A DNA stretch of 32,348 nt from Melioribacteraceae bacterium. Lineage in GTDB: Bacteria; Bacteroidota; Ignavibacteria; Ignavibacteriales; Melioribacteraceae. The translations under genes and the position numbers were made by a program. Shown in pieces: positions 1-7,486 of this stretch. The stretch covers positions 1-32,348 of the forward strand of contig WGCV01000039.1 in the NCBI GenBank assembly GCA_015493615.1. Direction: 5' to 3'. The stretch's first letter is position 1, and each line of letters starts with the position of its first letter. Below the pieces are notes generated by a model. It searched no databases, was not told the origin of the DNA, and was given only the letters and a program-made list of their open reading frames with translations.

Positions 1-16
1 ATTAAGAACTGATGAA

Positions 17-148
17 ATGAAAAACCTCCGAACTTGTCCCAAATGCCTTTCGTTGGGAATTACCCCGCCGACATTCATTAGTAAAATCCTTTCAGAGATT
101 ATTCTTTTCAGCCTATCTCCCTTTTTGGTTCTGGCTTGTCCAGGTTAG
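17..148 (+). CDS. possible 43-residue ORF with a CPKC motif
   Basis: An ATG-started reading frame runs for 43 codons to a TAG stop. It begins MKNLRTCPKC and ends FLVLACPG, with one C-x2-C pair and a hydrophobic second half. I do not recognise it. No clear ribosome binding site is seen, and a T-rich stretch that could carry the promoter of the next gene follows. The stretch may equally be the edge of a dispersed repeat: the words following it (GGTTATGCAAAG) recur at about 14543. Treat it as a candidate only. Confidence 0.22.
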   Translation: MKNLRTCPKCLSLGITPPTFISKILSEIILFSLSPFLVLACPG

Positions 149-215
149 GTTATGCAAAGCCTTCTTTTACTTAACTTTATATTTTTCGGCTTTTTAAGCA
201 ATACGTTTAGAGCAA

Positions 216-223
216 TATTTTTG
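216..223 (+). promoter_or_regulatory. candidate -7 box TATTTTTG of the BNR-repeat gene
   Basis: TATTTTTG fits the Bacteroidota sigma-A -7 consensus TAnnTTTG and lies 29 bases before the ATG at 253. The -33 position (about 192) reads TTTT rather than TTTG, so support comes from one box only in AT-rich DNA. Confidence 0.35.
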
Positions 224-252
224 TATTTTTCGATAAACAGTTCAGGTGCAAT

Positions 253-2823
253 ATGTCAAACTTAAAAAAATCGCTATTCTTATTTTCTACTTTTATTTTC
301 GCATATTTTTTAATTTCGCAATCAATCCGTTTTAACAGAAGCCAATCCGTAAAGGCGAATGAAACTCAGGACGCACTCGAAGCTCTTAACTTCTGGGCAA
401 AAGCGCGCGCTTATCCGGATAATAAATTTCCGGAAGTTGGTTTTGCAAAAGAATTCATGAAAACAAAACTTTTAAAATCGGTTAACGACACTACTCACTG
501 GGAGGCAATCGGTCCGAAAAATTTCGGCGGAAGAACAATCTCGCTTGCGGTTAATCCGCAGAATGCCAACACAATTTACGCCGGTTCGGCAAGCGGCGGT
601 TTGTGGAGAAGCTTCAGCGCGGGAGAAGGAGCAAACGCTTGGAGCTATATCCCGACAGGCTTTCCCGTACTCGGCGTAAGTTCGATAGCAATTTCTCCGG
701 CGGACACTAATGTAATGTTTATCGGAACGGGAGAAGTTTACGCCTATCAAAATTCTACCGGCGGCATTGTTGACAGACTTACGCGCGGCAGTTACGGAAT
801 CGGGATTCTTAAAACTACCGACGGCGGAAACAGCTGGACAAAATCTCTCGATTGGTCGATGAACCAGGAGCGGGGAGTTTGGGCGGTTAGATTTAATCCT
901 CTGAACGTCAACACAATTTTTGCCGCAACAACCGAAGGCGTTTATGTTTCGTACGACTCCGGAGAAAACTGGACGCAAAAAAGTTCCGTTCCAATGGCGA
1001 CCGACTTAATCATAAATCCGGCGGATACTAATAAAATTTTGCTGGCTTGCGGTAATTTCGCTTCGCCTCATTACGGAATTTACCGTTCCACGGACGGAGG
1101 AAACTATTGGACGAAAATTTCAAACGGCTTACCCGAGGTATATCAGGGGAAAGCTCTTTTTTCGATGTACAAGGAAAATCCCGATATTGTTTACGCCAGC
1201 ATCGGCGGCGGGTTATCAGGGACATGGCTGTGCAAATCGGATGATTTCGGCGAAACATGGCAAACCGTTTCTACATTTGATTATGCAAAATATCAGGGCT
1301 GGTATTCGCACATTGTAATTGTAAATCAAAATAATCCCGACAAACTTCTTGCCGCCGGAGTTGACATTTACAAGTCAACGAACGGAGGCGTTAATCTTAC
1401 TCAAAAGTCTTACTGGTCGGAATGGTACTTCGGAAGAACGATTGCCGGCGGAGAGGAAGGTCCGCCCGATTACTCCCACGCCGATAATCACTGCTTTGCT
1501 TATTCTCCCGACAACCCGAATGTTGTCTATTTCGGGACGGACGGCGGAGTTTTCAAAACGACTGATTTCGGCGAAACTTTTCACGGGAAGAACGGAAGTT
1601 ATCAAACACAGCAATTCTACAACGGATTCTCTTCCGTAGCGCACAACGGCTATTTATCAATCGGCGGCTTGCAGGATAACGCTTCGGCAATCTACGACGG
1701 TCAGACAAACTGGATCAGAACATTATTTGCCGACGGCTGCTGGACGGCAATCAACCGGGATAATCCAAATACTCTTTACGGTTCTTACTACTACTTGAAT
1801 ATTTACCGTTCCGATAACGGCGGGAATAATTGGAACAATCTCTATATCCCGGATGCGGGAAACACAGCGTTTGTTTCTCCCTTTATTATTTCTCCGGCAA
1901 ATCAAAATGTAATGTATGCCGCAGGTTCAAAGATTTTAAGATCTTCAAACGGCGGTAATTCGTGGACCGTCAAAAGTTCGCCGACAAACAATCCCGCAAT
2001 TTCAATGGCGGGTTCATGGCAGAATTCAGACTTAATTTATGTCGGCTTTGCGCCGGAAAACGGCACGCTTAAAATTATTAGAAGCGACGACGGAGGCATA
2101 ACGTTTACCGATATTTCCGGCGGCTTGCCCAATCGTTATCCTATGGATATTGCGGTTAACCCGACAGACGACAACAACATTTATATTGTTTTCTCCGGTT
2201 TCGGTTCATCGCATGTTTTTGCTTCCGTTAACGGAGGAAATAACTGGGAGGATATTTCGGGGGATTTACCTGACGTTCCGACCAATGCAGTTACTGTCGA
2301 TCCCAATAATCCGCAATGCGTTTACGTGGGAAACGACATCGGCGTATTTTTTACTTCGGACAACGGAGCGACTTGGCGAAGACTTTCAGCGGGATTGCCC
2401 GACGCCGCGCTTGTAATGGATTTATCGATTGTTTACGGCAGTTCTAAAATTATTGCCGCCACTTACGGTAACGGAGCGTTCATGACCGGTTTAATTTCTC
2501 CAAATAGTGTCGAAGATGAAAATAAACCTCCAACCGGTTTTGTCCTGCATCAGAACTATCCGAATCCGTTCAATCCTACGACAACAATAAATTATTCAAT
2601 CCCTACCGTAGAGACAAGGCATGCCTTGTCTCTACAATTGATTGTTTACGACGCGCTCGGACGCAAGGTTGCCACGCTGGTAAACAAAAAACAAGCGCCG
2701 GGAAATTATTCGGTTCAATTCAACGCAAGCTCCGTCTCCGGCGGACTGCCGAGCGGAGTTTATTTCTACACATTGCGCGCGGGTAATTTTTCCTCAACAA
2801 AGAAGATGATTTTGATGAAGTAA
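253..2823 (+). CDS. BNR/sortilin-like repeat protein with T9SS type A sorting domain
   Basis: An 856-residue protein predicted to be exported and handed to the type IX secretion system. Residues about 1-30 form a signal-like hydrophobic segment. About eleven Asp-box (BNR) motifs of the form S-x-DGG-x-xW follow between residues 185 and 715 (for example TTDGGNSWT and STDGGNYWT), as in sortilin/VPS10-like and photosystem-stability-factor-like beta-propellers. Residues about 761-856 are a T9SS C-terminal sorting domain (QNYPNPFNP, then VYDALGRKV, then GVYFYTLRAG, ending KKMILMK). Nothing identifies a catalytic sialidase site, so I call no enzyme activity; these propellers are usually binding or structural. 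AGG lies 6 bases before the ATG. A perfect 28-bp palindrome sits in frame in the sorting domain (2608-2635). A rho-independent terminator follows the gene. Confidence 0.88.
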   Translation: MSNLKKSLFLFSTFIFAYFLISQSIRFNRSQSVKANETQDALEALNFWAKARAYPDNKFPEVGFAKEFMKTKLLKSVNDTTHWEAIGPKNFGGRTISLAVNPQNANTIYAGSASGGLWRSFSAGEGANAWSYIPTGFPVLGVSSIAISPADTNVMFIGTGEVYAYQNSTGGIVDRLTRGSYGIGILKTTDGGNSWTKSLDWSMNQERGVWAVRFNPLNVNTIFAATTEGVYVSYDSGENWTQKSSVPMATDLIINPADTNKILLACGNFASPHYGIYRSTDGGNYWTKISNGLPEVYQGKALFSMYKENPDIVYASIGGGLSGTWLCKSDDFGETWQTVSTFDYAKYQGWYSHIVIVNQNNPDKLLAAGVDIYKSTNGGVNLTQKSYWSEWYFGRTIAGGEEGPPDYSHADNHCFAYSPDNPNVVYFGTDGGVFKTTDFGETFHGKNGSYQTQQFYNGFSSVAHNGYLSIGGLQDNASAIYDGQTNWIRTLFADGCWTAINRDNPNTLYGSYYYLNIYRSDNGGNNWNNLYIPDAGNTAFVSPFIISPANQNVMYAAGSKILRSSNGGNSWTVKSSPTNNPAISMAGSWQNSDLIYVGFAPENGTLKIIRSDDGGITFTDISGGLPNRYPMDIAVNPTDDNNIYIVFSGFGSSHVFASVNGGNNWEDISGDLPDVPTNAVTVDPNNPQCVYVGNDIGVFFTSDNGATWRRLSAGLPDAALVMDLSIVYGSSKIIAATYGNGAFMTGLISPNSVEDENKPPTGFVLHQNYPNPFNPTTTINYSIPTVETRHALSLQLIVYDALGRKVATLVNKKQAPGNYSVQFNASSVSGGLPSGVYFYTLRAGNFSSTKKMILMK
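2608..2635. repeat. 28-bp perfect palindrome inside the T9SS sorting-domain coding sequence
   Basis: Each 14-base arm reads GTAGAGACAAGGCA and its reverse complement, with no loop. It is read in frame as VETRHALSL plus one base. An identical copy lies at 12898-12925 at the same codon phase in another T9SS gene. Repeats of this GTAGAGAC...GTCTCTAC form usually sit between genes; here it is coding. Confidence 0.9.
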
Positions 2824-2891
2824 AAACTGACATCTACAGCTTTAACTTGTAAGGCAGAATTGTTTTTAAGAATTTATCCAATCTCGCTCTT

Positions 2892-2921
2892 AAAAAGGCG
2901 TTCTGACAGAATGCCTTTTTT
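2892..2921 (+). terminator. rho-independent terminator after the BNR-repeat gene
   Basis: Two 13-base arms (AAAAAGGCGTTCT and AGAATGCCTTTTT, one G-T pair) enclose a 4-base loop, and the 3' arm runs into a T tract (GCCTTTTTTATAT). It lies about 70 bases after the stop at 2823. Confidence 0.85.
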
Positions 2922-2973
2922 ATATATGAGCCTACTTAAAAAAGGTGATTATTTGTAAATTCAATAATTTATA

Positions 2974-3076
2974 AACCGCTGAAGCGGTTACTGATTTCTC
3001 TATGTTATTGCTAACCCACGACTTAAGCCGTGGGCTAATAGAATGCTTATTATACATTGCAACCGTTTCAACGGTT
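2974..3076. repeat. cluster of three REP-like palindromes
   Basis: This cluster lies within the 484-base gap between the BNR gene and the histidine kinase. It holds three short hairpins: AACCGCTGAAGCGGTT (2974-2989), CCCACG-acttaagc-CGTGGG (3015-3034) and AACCGTTTCAACGGTT (3061-3076). Spacing is 25-26 bases but the units differ, so this is not a CRISPR. The sequences resemble REP/BIME palindromes mobilised by RAYT (IS200-like) transposases; no transposase is in the window. The rest of the gap (3077-3223) shows only AT-rich sequence. Confidence 0.7.
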
Positions 3077-3223
3077 TTTAGACCTTTCTTTAGTAAACTC
3101 TTATATAACAACAACATTCCGGAAAGAGTGAAATACAACGAACACCGAAATTCAACTCAAGACGAGAATAGAGCCGCAAATAATATTTTAAAATTCACAA
3201 ACACTTTTTTATTTACTTCTTAT

Positions 3224-3231
3224 TACATTTG
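3224..3231 (+). promoter_or_regulatory. candidate -7 box TACATTTG of the histidine kinase gene
   Basis: TACATTTG is an exact match to TAnnTTTG, 76 bases before the ATG at 3308. No clear TTTG stands at -33 (T-rich run at about 3204-3210). It implies a leader of about 70 bases. Confidence 0.4.
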
Positions 3232-3307
3232 TTTTTAAGCAATTATGAATTGTTAAAGGTCTCAATTCAGAAATGTCCGATTGCGTTTAAATTAATTTGT
3301 AATAAGG

Positions 3308-6300
3308 ATGAAGAGAATTAGTAAATACTTTTTTGCTTTGTTGTTCTGTTTGCTTTTTGGCGGACAATCGTATTCTCAAAACAAAAATCAAAGATTTGAG
3401 AATATTACTCTCGAAGATGGTCTTTCTCAGAGCGTCGTTTTGGATATCGTTCAAGATTCCACGGGATTCCTTTGGATTGCAACGCAAGACGGCTTGAACA
3501 GATACGACGGGAAAGAGTTTAAAATTTTTAAATATATACCCTACGATTCCACGACTATCCCCGATAATTGGATAAATGCGCTTGCCGTCGGAAACGATAC
3601 AACGCTCTGGATTGGAACGTTCAGAAACGGCTTAAGCAAATTAAGCTTAAACTCGTACCGATTCTCAAGAATAAAATTAATGTCGGGCGGAAGAAAAATT
3701 TCCTCTCCCGTAACGGCTCTAATACCTTACAAAAATTATTTATTCGTTACAACTTTAGGCTCGGGTTTATTTAGAATCAATTTGAAAACAAATCGCTCCA
3801 AACAGTATAGCAATGATGAAAAAAACACCAACCCGAATATTCGCAATTATATTCGTTCGGCTCTTTTGTACGACAATAATTTATGGCTCGGCACAGGAGA
3901 CGGATTAATCAAATACAATGTTGAGACCGAAACATTCACGGGGAAATTAACCGGAAAACTTTCCGACAGTTTTATTCTTTCGCTGATGAAGGATTCAAAA
4001 GGAAACATCTGGTTCGGCGTCAGGAACGGTTTCTATATCTACAATACGGTAAATGAAAAACTGCGCGCTTACACAAATTCCCGCGCCAAGAAAAGCCGCT
4101 TAAGCGATAAAACCGTAGTTAATATTTTCGAAGACAGCTACGGTTACGTTTGGCTTGGAACTTGGAAAGGCGGAGTTAACAAAACAAAATTAAGTCTTAC
4201 ATCAGGCGATTTTGATTATTCAAGAATAAAATTCGATGTTTATAAACACGCTAATAAAAGAAGATTTTCAATTCCCGGGAATTACGTAAGAAAAATATTT
4301 GAAGACAGAAGCAAACTACTTTGGATCGGCACTTGGGGCAATTCCCTTGCAAAAACCGACTTAAAACCGCCGAAGTTTAAAACCGTAACAAGCGACAAAA
4401 ACAATAGAATCCATACGAGCCACAGCTTCGTTAGAGCATTTACCATGGACAATAAAGGAAGATTATGGGTAGGCACCGCCGGCGGAGGATTGGATATTTT
4501 CAACAAAAAGTTGAATAAATTTGACAACCACACTTTTGAAAACGAACGTCCCAACTCAATCGGAGCAAACAGAGTTTACTCGCTCGAAACCGGTTCCGAC
4601 GGAAATATCTGGGTAGGGCTTGGAGACGGTTTTGTCGAATGGAATTCGGAGAAAAATCGTTTCCGTTTTTTGGACGTTCACCAAGATATTCCCGGGGTTG
4701 ATGAACATATTCTAGTGAACGGAATCGCCCTTTATAAAAGACACATAATTTTTTCATCAAACGAAGGACTTTTTCTTTATGATAAAATGAAAAGAAAATT
4801 CTCCAAATTAAGGTTTGCCGATTCTTTGCAGAATATAAATTTTAATAAAGAATTTACCTGCATGAAAAAAGGGGATACGAATAATTTGTGGATTGGGACT
4901 TACAAATCCTTTCTCTACAGGCTTACGCTTTCCGACGAGAAAAACGGCTCACCGGTTGTAACGACTCTTAAAAGTTATTCGGAAAAAATTGACGACCGAT
5001 TTTCCGGAAGGAAAAGAGTAAACGATATTTATGCCGGTAGCGATAATTTCATCTGGGTATCTACAAGTCTCGGTCTGGTTAGATTAAATACCAAAACGGA
5101 TTCTATGAAGGTTATTACCGAGCGGGAGGGAATGCCGAATAATATCTGCTACGCCGCGTTGGAAGACGGCGCAAATAACATTTGGGTAAGCACAAACCGG
5201 GGTTTGGCAAAATTATCTTTCAAGAAAACTAAAGTTAGGATAAAACGTTTTGACGCCTCCGATGGGCTGCAGGGAAACGAGTTTAACCAATCAAGCAACT
5301 TCAAAGCGCCCGACGGTACTCTTTATTTCGGCGGAATCAACGGCTACAGTTATTTTAACCCCGAAAAACTTAAGGATAATACTGTCGTTCCCAGAACCGT
5401 AATCACGGGAATTAAAATCTTTAACAAAGAAATTCCCAACCTTTACCAAGTCTTATCAAAAAAACAACTTACGGTAGATTACTCCGAAAAAATGCTGACT
5501 TTCGATTTCGCTTCGCTCGAATTTTCAAATCCGGGCAAAAACCGGTTTGCATACAAACTCGAAGGATTTGACAATTCATGGATAAATATCGGGAACAAAA
5601 ACAGCGCAATCTATACCAATCTTTATCCGGGCAGATACCGGCTTAAGATAAAAAGTTCTAACAACGACAATATTTGGGGAAAAGAAAACATGGCGCTTGC
5701 CATTGTGGTTAATCCCCCGTTCTGGATGACGTGGTGGTTTATTCTACTTACGATTTTATTAACCGCTTCCGTAATTGTTGCGATTTACAATTACAGAGTA
5801 AACAGACTTTTGGAAATGGAGCGGCTAAGAACTAAAATTGCAAGCGACTTACACGACGAAGTCGGCTCCCTTTTGACGCAAATTTCGATAAATTCCGATT
5901 TGATTAAATATGACTCCGACATCAATAAAATTAAAGGGCGAGGAAGTTTAATCAGGAATAAAAGCCGTGAAATAATGAGCGCCATGAGCGATGTAATTTG
6001 GTCTATCGACGCGCGGAACGATAAGCTGGAAAACCTTATAGACAGAATGCAGGACTTTGCTTCCTCCTTAACAAGCGATAAAGATATATTGTTGAGTTTT
6101 ATTAAAAACATCGCCGATTATAACAAAATCCTTAAAGTTGATTTTCGCCAGAATGTTTTTCTAATCTTTAAGGAAGCGATAAATAATGCGGTTAAATATT
6201 CCGAGTGCGATAAAATCTCCGTACGGATAACGTATTCTTCCAAGGAGTTTACAATGGAAATATCCGATAACGGAATCGGACTGGACTTAAACGCGCCCGG

Positions 6301-6412
6301 GAAAGGCAACGGATTAAAAAATATGAAAATGAGAGCTGAAAAAATCGAAGCCGAGCTGGAATTAATCAATAAAAAGGGACTGACAATTTTACTGAAATCC
6401 GTTAAAATTTAA
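3308..6412 (+). CDS. periplasmic-propeller sensor histidine kinase (Reg_prop, Y_Y_Y, HisKA_3, HATPase)
   Basis: A 1034-residue membrane sensor kinase. A signal peptide (1-24, ending QSYSQ) is followed by about a dozen Reg_prop blades with the repeating word G-x-LW-(I/V)-GT (for example IWVGLGDG), forming a two-lobed periplasmic beta-propeller. A Y_Y_Y domain (about 715-800; YKLEGFDNSW, LYPGRYRLKI) leads into one membrane helix (about 807-828). The cytoplasmic part holds a HisKA_3 dimerisation box with the phospho-acceptor His849 in SDLHDEVGS, then a HATPase with N box EAINNAVKYS, G1 box DNGIG (Asp987) and GNGLKNM. There is no receiver or AraC domain, so it is not a hybrid sensor. Its partner is encoded 52 bases downstream. 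The ligand is unknown; relatives often sense glycans, which is only an analogy here. AAGG stands just before the ATG. Confidence 0.93.
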   Translation: MKRISKYFFALLFCLLFGGQSYSQNKNQRFENITLEDGLSQSVVLDIVQDSTGFLWIATQDGLNRYDGKEFKIFKYIPYDSTTIPDNWINALAVGNDTTLWIGTFRNGLSKLSLNSYRFSRIKLMSGGRKISSPVTALIPYKNYLFVTTLGSGLFRINLKTNRSKQYSNDEKNTNPNIRNYIRSALLYDNNLWLGTGDGLIKYNVETETFTGKLTGKLSDSFILSLMKDSKGNIWFGVRNGFYIYNTVNEKLRAYTNSRAKKSRLSDKTVVNIFEDSYGYVWLGTWKGGVNKTKLSLTSGDFDYSRIKFDVYKHANKRRFSIPGNYVRKIFEDRSKLLWIGTWGNSLAKTDLKPPKFKTVTSDKNNRIHTSHSFVRAFTMDNKGRLWVGTAGGGLDIFNKKLNKFDNHTFENERPNSIGANRVYSLETGSDGNIWVGLGDGFVEWNSEKNRFRFLDVHQDIPGVDEHILVNGIALYKRHIIFSSNEGLFLYDKMKRKFSKLRFADSLQNINFNKEFTCMKKGDTNNLWIGTYKSFLYRLTLSDEKNGSPVVTTLKSYSEKIDDRFSGRKRVNDIYAGSDNFIWVSTSLGLVRLNTKTDSMKVITEREGMPNNICYAALEDGANNIWVSTNRGLAKLSFKKTKVRIKRFDASDGLQGNEFNQSSNFKAPDGTLYFGGINGYSYFNPEKLKDNTVVPRTVITGIKIFNKEIPNLYQVLSKKQLTVDYSEKMLTFDFASLEFSNPGKNRFAYKLEGFDNSWINIGNKNSAIYTNLYPGRYRLKIKSSNNDNIWGKENMALAIVVNPPFWMTWWFILLTILLTASVIVAIYNYRVNRLLEMERLRTKIASDLHDEVGSLLTQISINSDLIKYDSDINKIKGRGSLIRNKSREIMSAMSDVIWSIDARNDKLENLIDRMQDFASSLTSDKDILLSFIKNIADYNKILKVDFRQNVFLIFKEAINNAVKYSECDKISVRITYSSKEFTMEISDNGIGLDLNAPGKGNGLKNMKMRAEKIEAELELINKKGLTILLKSVKI

Positions 6413-6464
6413 GGTCACCTTTTTGTGGTATTGAATATCTTAAGGAAAAACAATAGGTTAATAT

Positions 6465-7094
6465 ATGATTTCAATTGCGATAGTTGAAGATATTGAAGAA
6501 ATACGGGAACCGATTTTCGAGTTTCTGCAAACGCAGAAGGAATTCGTTGTTCTTTTTGCGTCCGGTTCTGTTGAGGAATTTTTCGATACTTTTGACCCCG
6601 AGCTTCCACCCGATATTATTCTGCTGGATATAGGGTTGCCGGGAATTTCCGGTCTTGGAGCGATAAAACTGATTAAAGAGAAGCTTCCCAAAACAGAAAT
6701 TATTATGCTTACAGTTTACGACGATGCCAATAAAATTTTTCAGGCAATCTCTTCGGGCGCGAGCGGATATTTACTGAAAAATACTCCTCTTGAAAAAATA
6801 AAGGAGTCTGTAATTGAAGTCGCAAACGGAGGCGCCCAGATGTCTTCTTCAATAGCGAGAAAAGTTTTCAATTATTTTAACAACAATGTTTCAACCGATT
6901 CCGAATACTCTTTGACAAAGAAGGAAAAAGAAATTGTCGCCCAAATTGTTGACGGATTAAGCTACAAAATGATTGCCGCAAATTTGGGGAACTCAATCGA
7001 AACGATTAAAACCCACGCAAAAAATATTTACAAAAAGCTTCACGTAAACTCAAAAGCGGAAGTTGTCGCAAAATCAATGAGAGGCGAAATTTAA
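6465..7094 (+). CDS. response regulator, NarL/FixJ (LuxR HTH) family
   Basis: A 209-residue regulator and the evident partner of the kinase just upstream. The receiver domain (1-120) has the acidic pair in IVEDIEE, the phospho-acceptor Asp55 in ILLDIGLPG, the switch Thr83 in MLTVYDD and Lys105 in YLLKNTP. A LuxR-type helix-turn-helix follows at about 146-205 (LTKKEKEIVAQIVDG ... ETIKTHAKNIYKKL). HisKA_3 kinases normally pair with this receiver class, which agrees with the gene order. Targets cannot be read from the sequence; the nearest candidates are the T9SS genes on either side. The gene ends before a region of hairpin repeats and has no strong terminator of its own. Confidence 0.93.
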   Translation: MISIAIVEDIEEIREPIFEFLQTQKEFVVLFASGSVEEFFDTFDPELPPDIILLDIGLPGISGLGAIKLIKEKLPKTEIIMLTVYDDANKIFQAISSGASGYLLKNTPLEKIKESVIEVANGGAQMSSSIARKVFNYFNNNVSTDSEYSLTKKEKEIVAQIVDGLSYKMIAANLGNSIETIKTHAKNIYKKLHVNSKAEVVAKSMRGEI

Positions 7095-7208
7095 TTTTTT
7101 CGGATATTTTTGCCTTCAGCCGTGTGGCGAAAAAAACACCACTCTCTTCCCCAACCAATATTGTCAACTTAGGAAAATTAACATTCTCATTTACCGACCG
7201 ATTCATCA

Positions 7209-7398
7209 GTGGTAAAAAGGAAAACCACAATTGCTGTAACTGGTTCACCTGTTTATTTGCCGTAGTGTTAAGGAAACCGGTAAACCGGTTGAACGTCATT
7301 CCTTTAACATCCAAACCGCATTGCTTAAGCATTGGGTGAATGATAAAAAGCTCTCAAGTTGACGGCATTGCCGCTCCAATATCTACCACAAACGTGGT
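7209..7398. repeat. cluster of five REP-like hairpins before the lamin-tail gene
   Basis: The 392-base gap after the response regulator holds a run of hairpins: GTGGT/ACCAC (7209-7228); AACCGG-taaa-CCGGTT (7275-7290) inside an outer GTTAAGGAA/TTCCTTTAAC stem (7267-7308); an imperfect CTTAAG-centred hairpin (7317-7336); CGGCA-t-TGCCG (7363-7373); and ACCAC-aaac-GTGGT (7385-7398). The CTTAAG-centred unit recalls the one at 3015-3034. An open frame crosses the last units from 7340 but has no coding character there. I see no gene in 7095-7486. Confidence 0.6.
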
Positions 7399-7486
7399 AT
7401 TGTTTACCAAACCTTCAAAAGATAGCTTTTGTACTATAAAAAAAGACTTTGATTTAGTTCTATTCAAATATGTGTTTGGAGGTTTC

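Noticed and set aside
253-2823. Sialidase activity for the BNR-repeat protein
   Set aside because: Asp-boxes are structural and occur in many propellers. No arginine triad or FRIP-type motif is evident.
2974-3076. CRISPR-like array
   Set aside because: There are only three hairpins, with different sequences, very short intervals and no cas genes.
3002-3238. 78-codon plus-strand frame before the kinase
   Set aside because: It covers the REP-like palindromes and the candidate promoter and shows no protein-like character.
7340-7486. N-terminal extension of the lamin-tail T9SS protein
   Set aside because: The extra 49 codons run through REP-like hairpins and have no ribosome binding site. The ATG at 7487 has GGAGG and opens a proper signal peptide.
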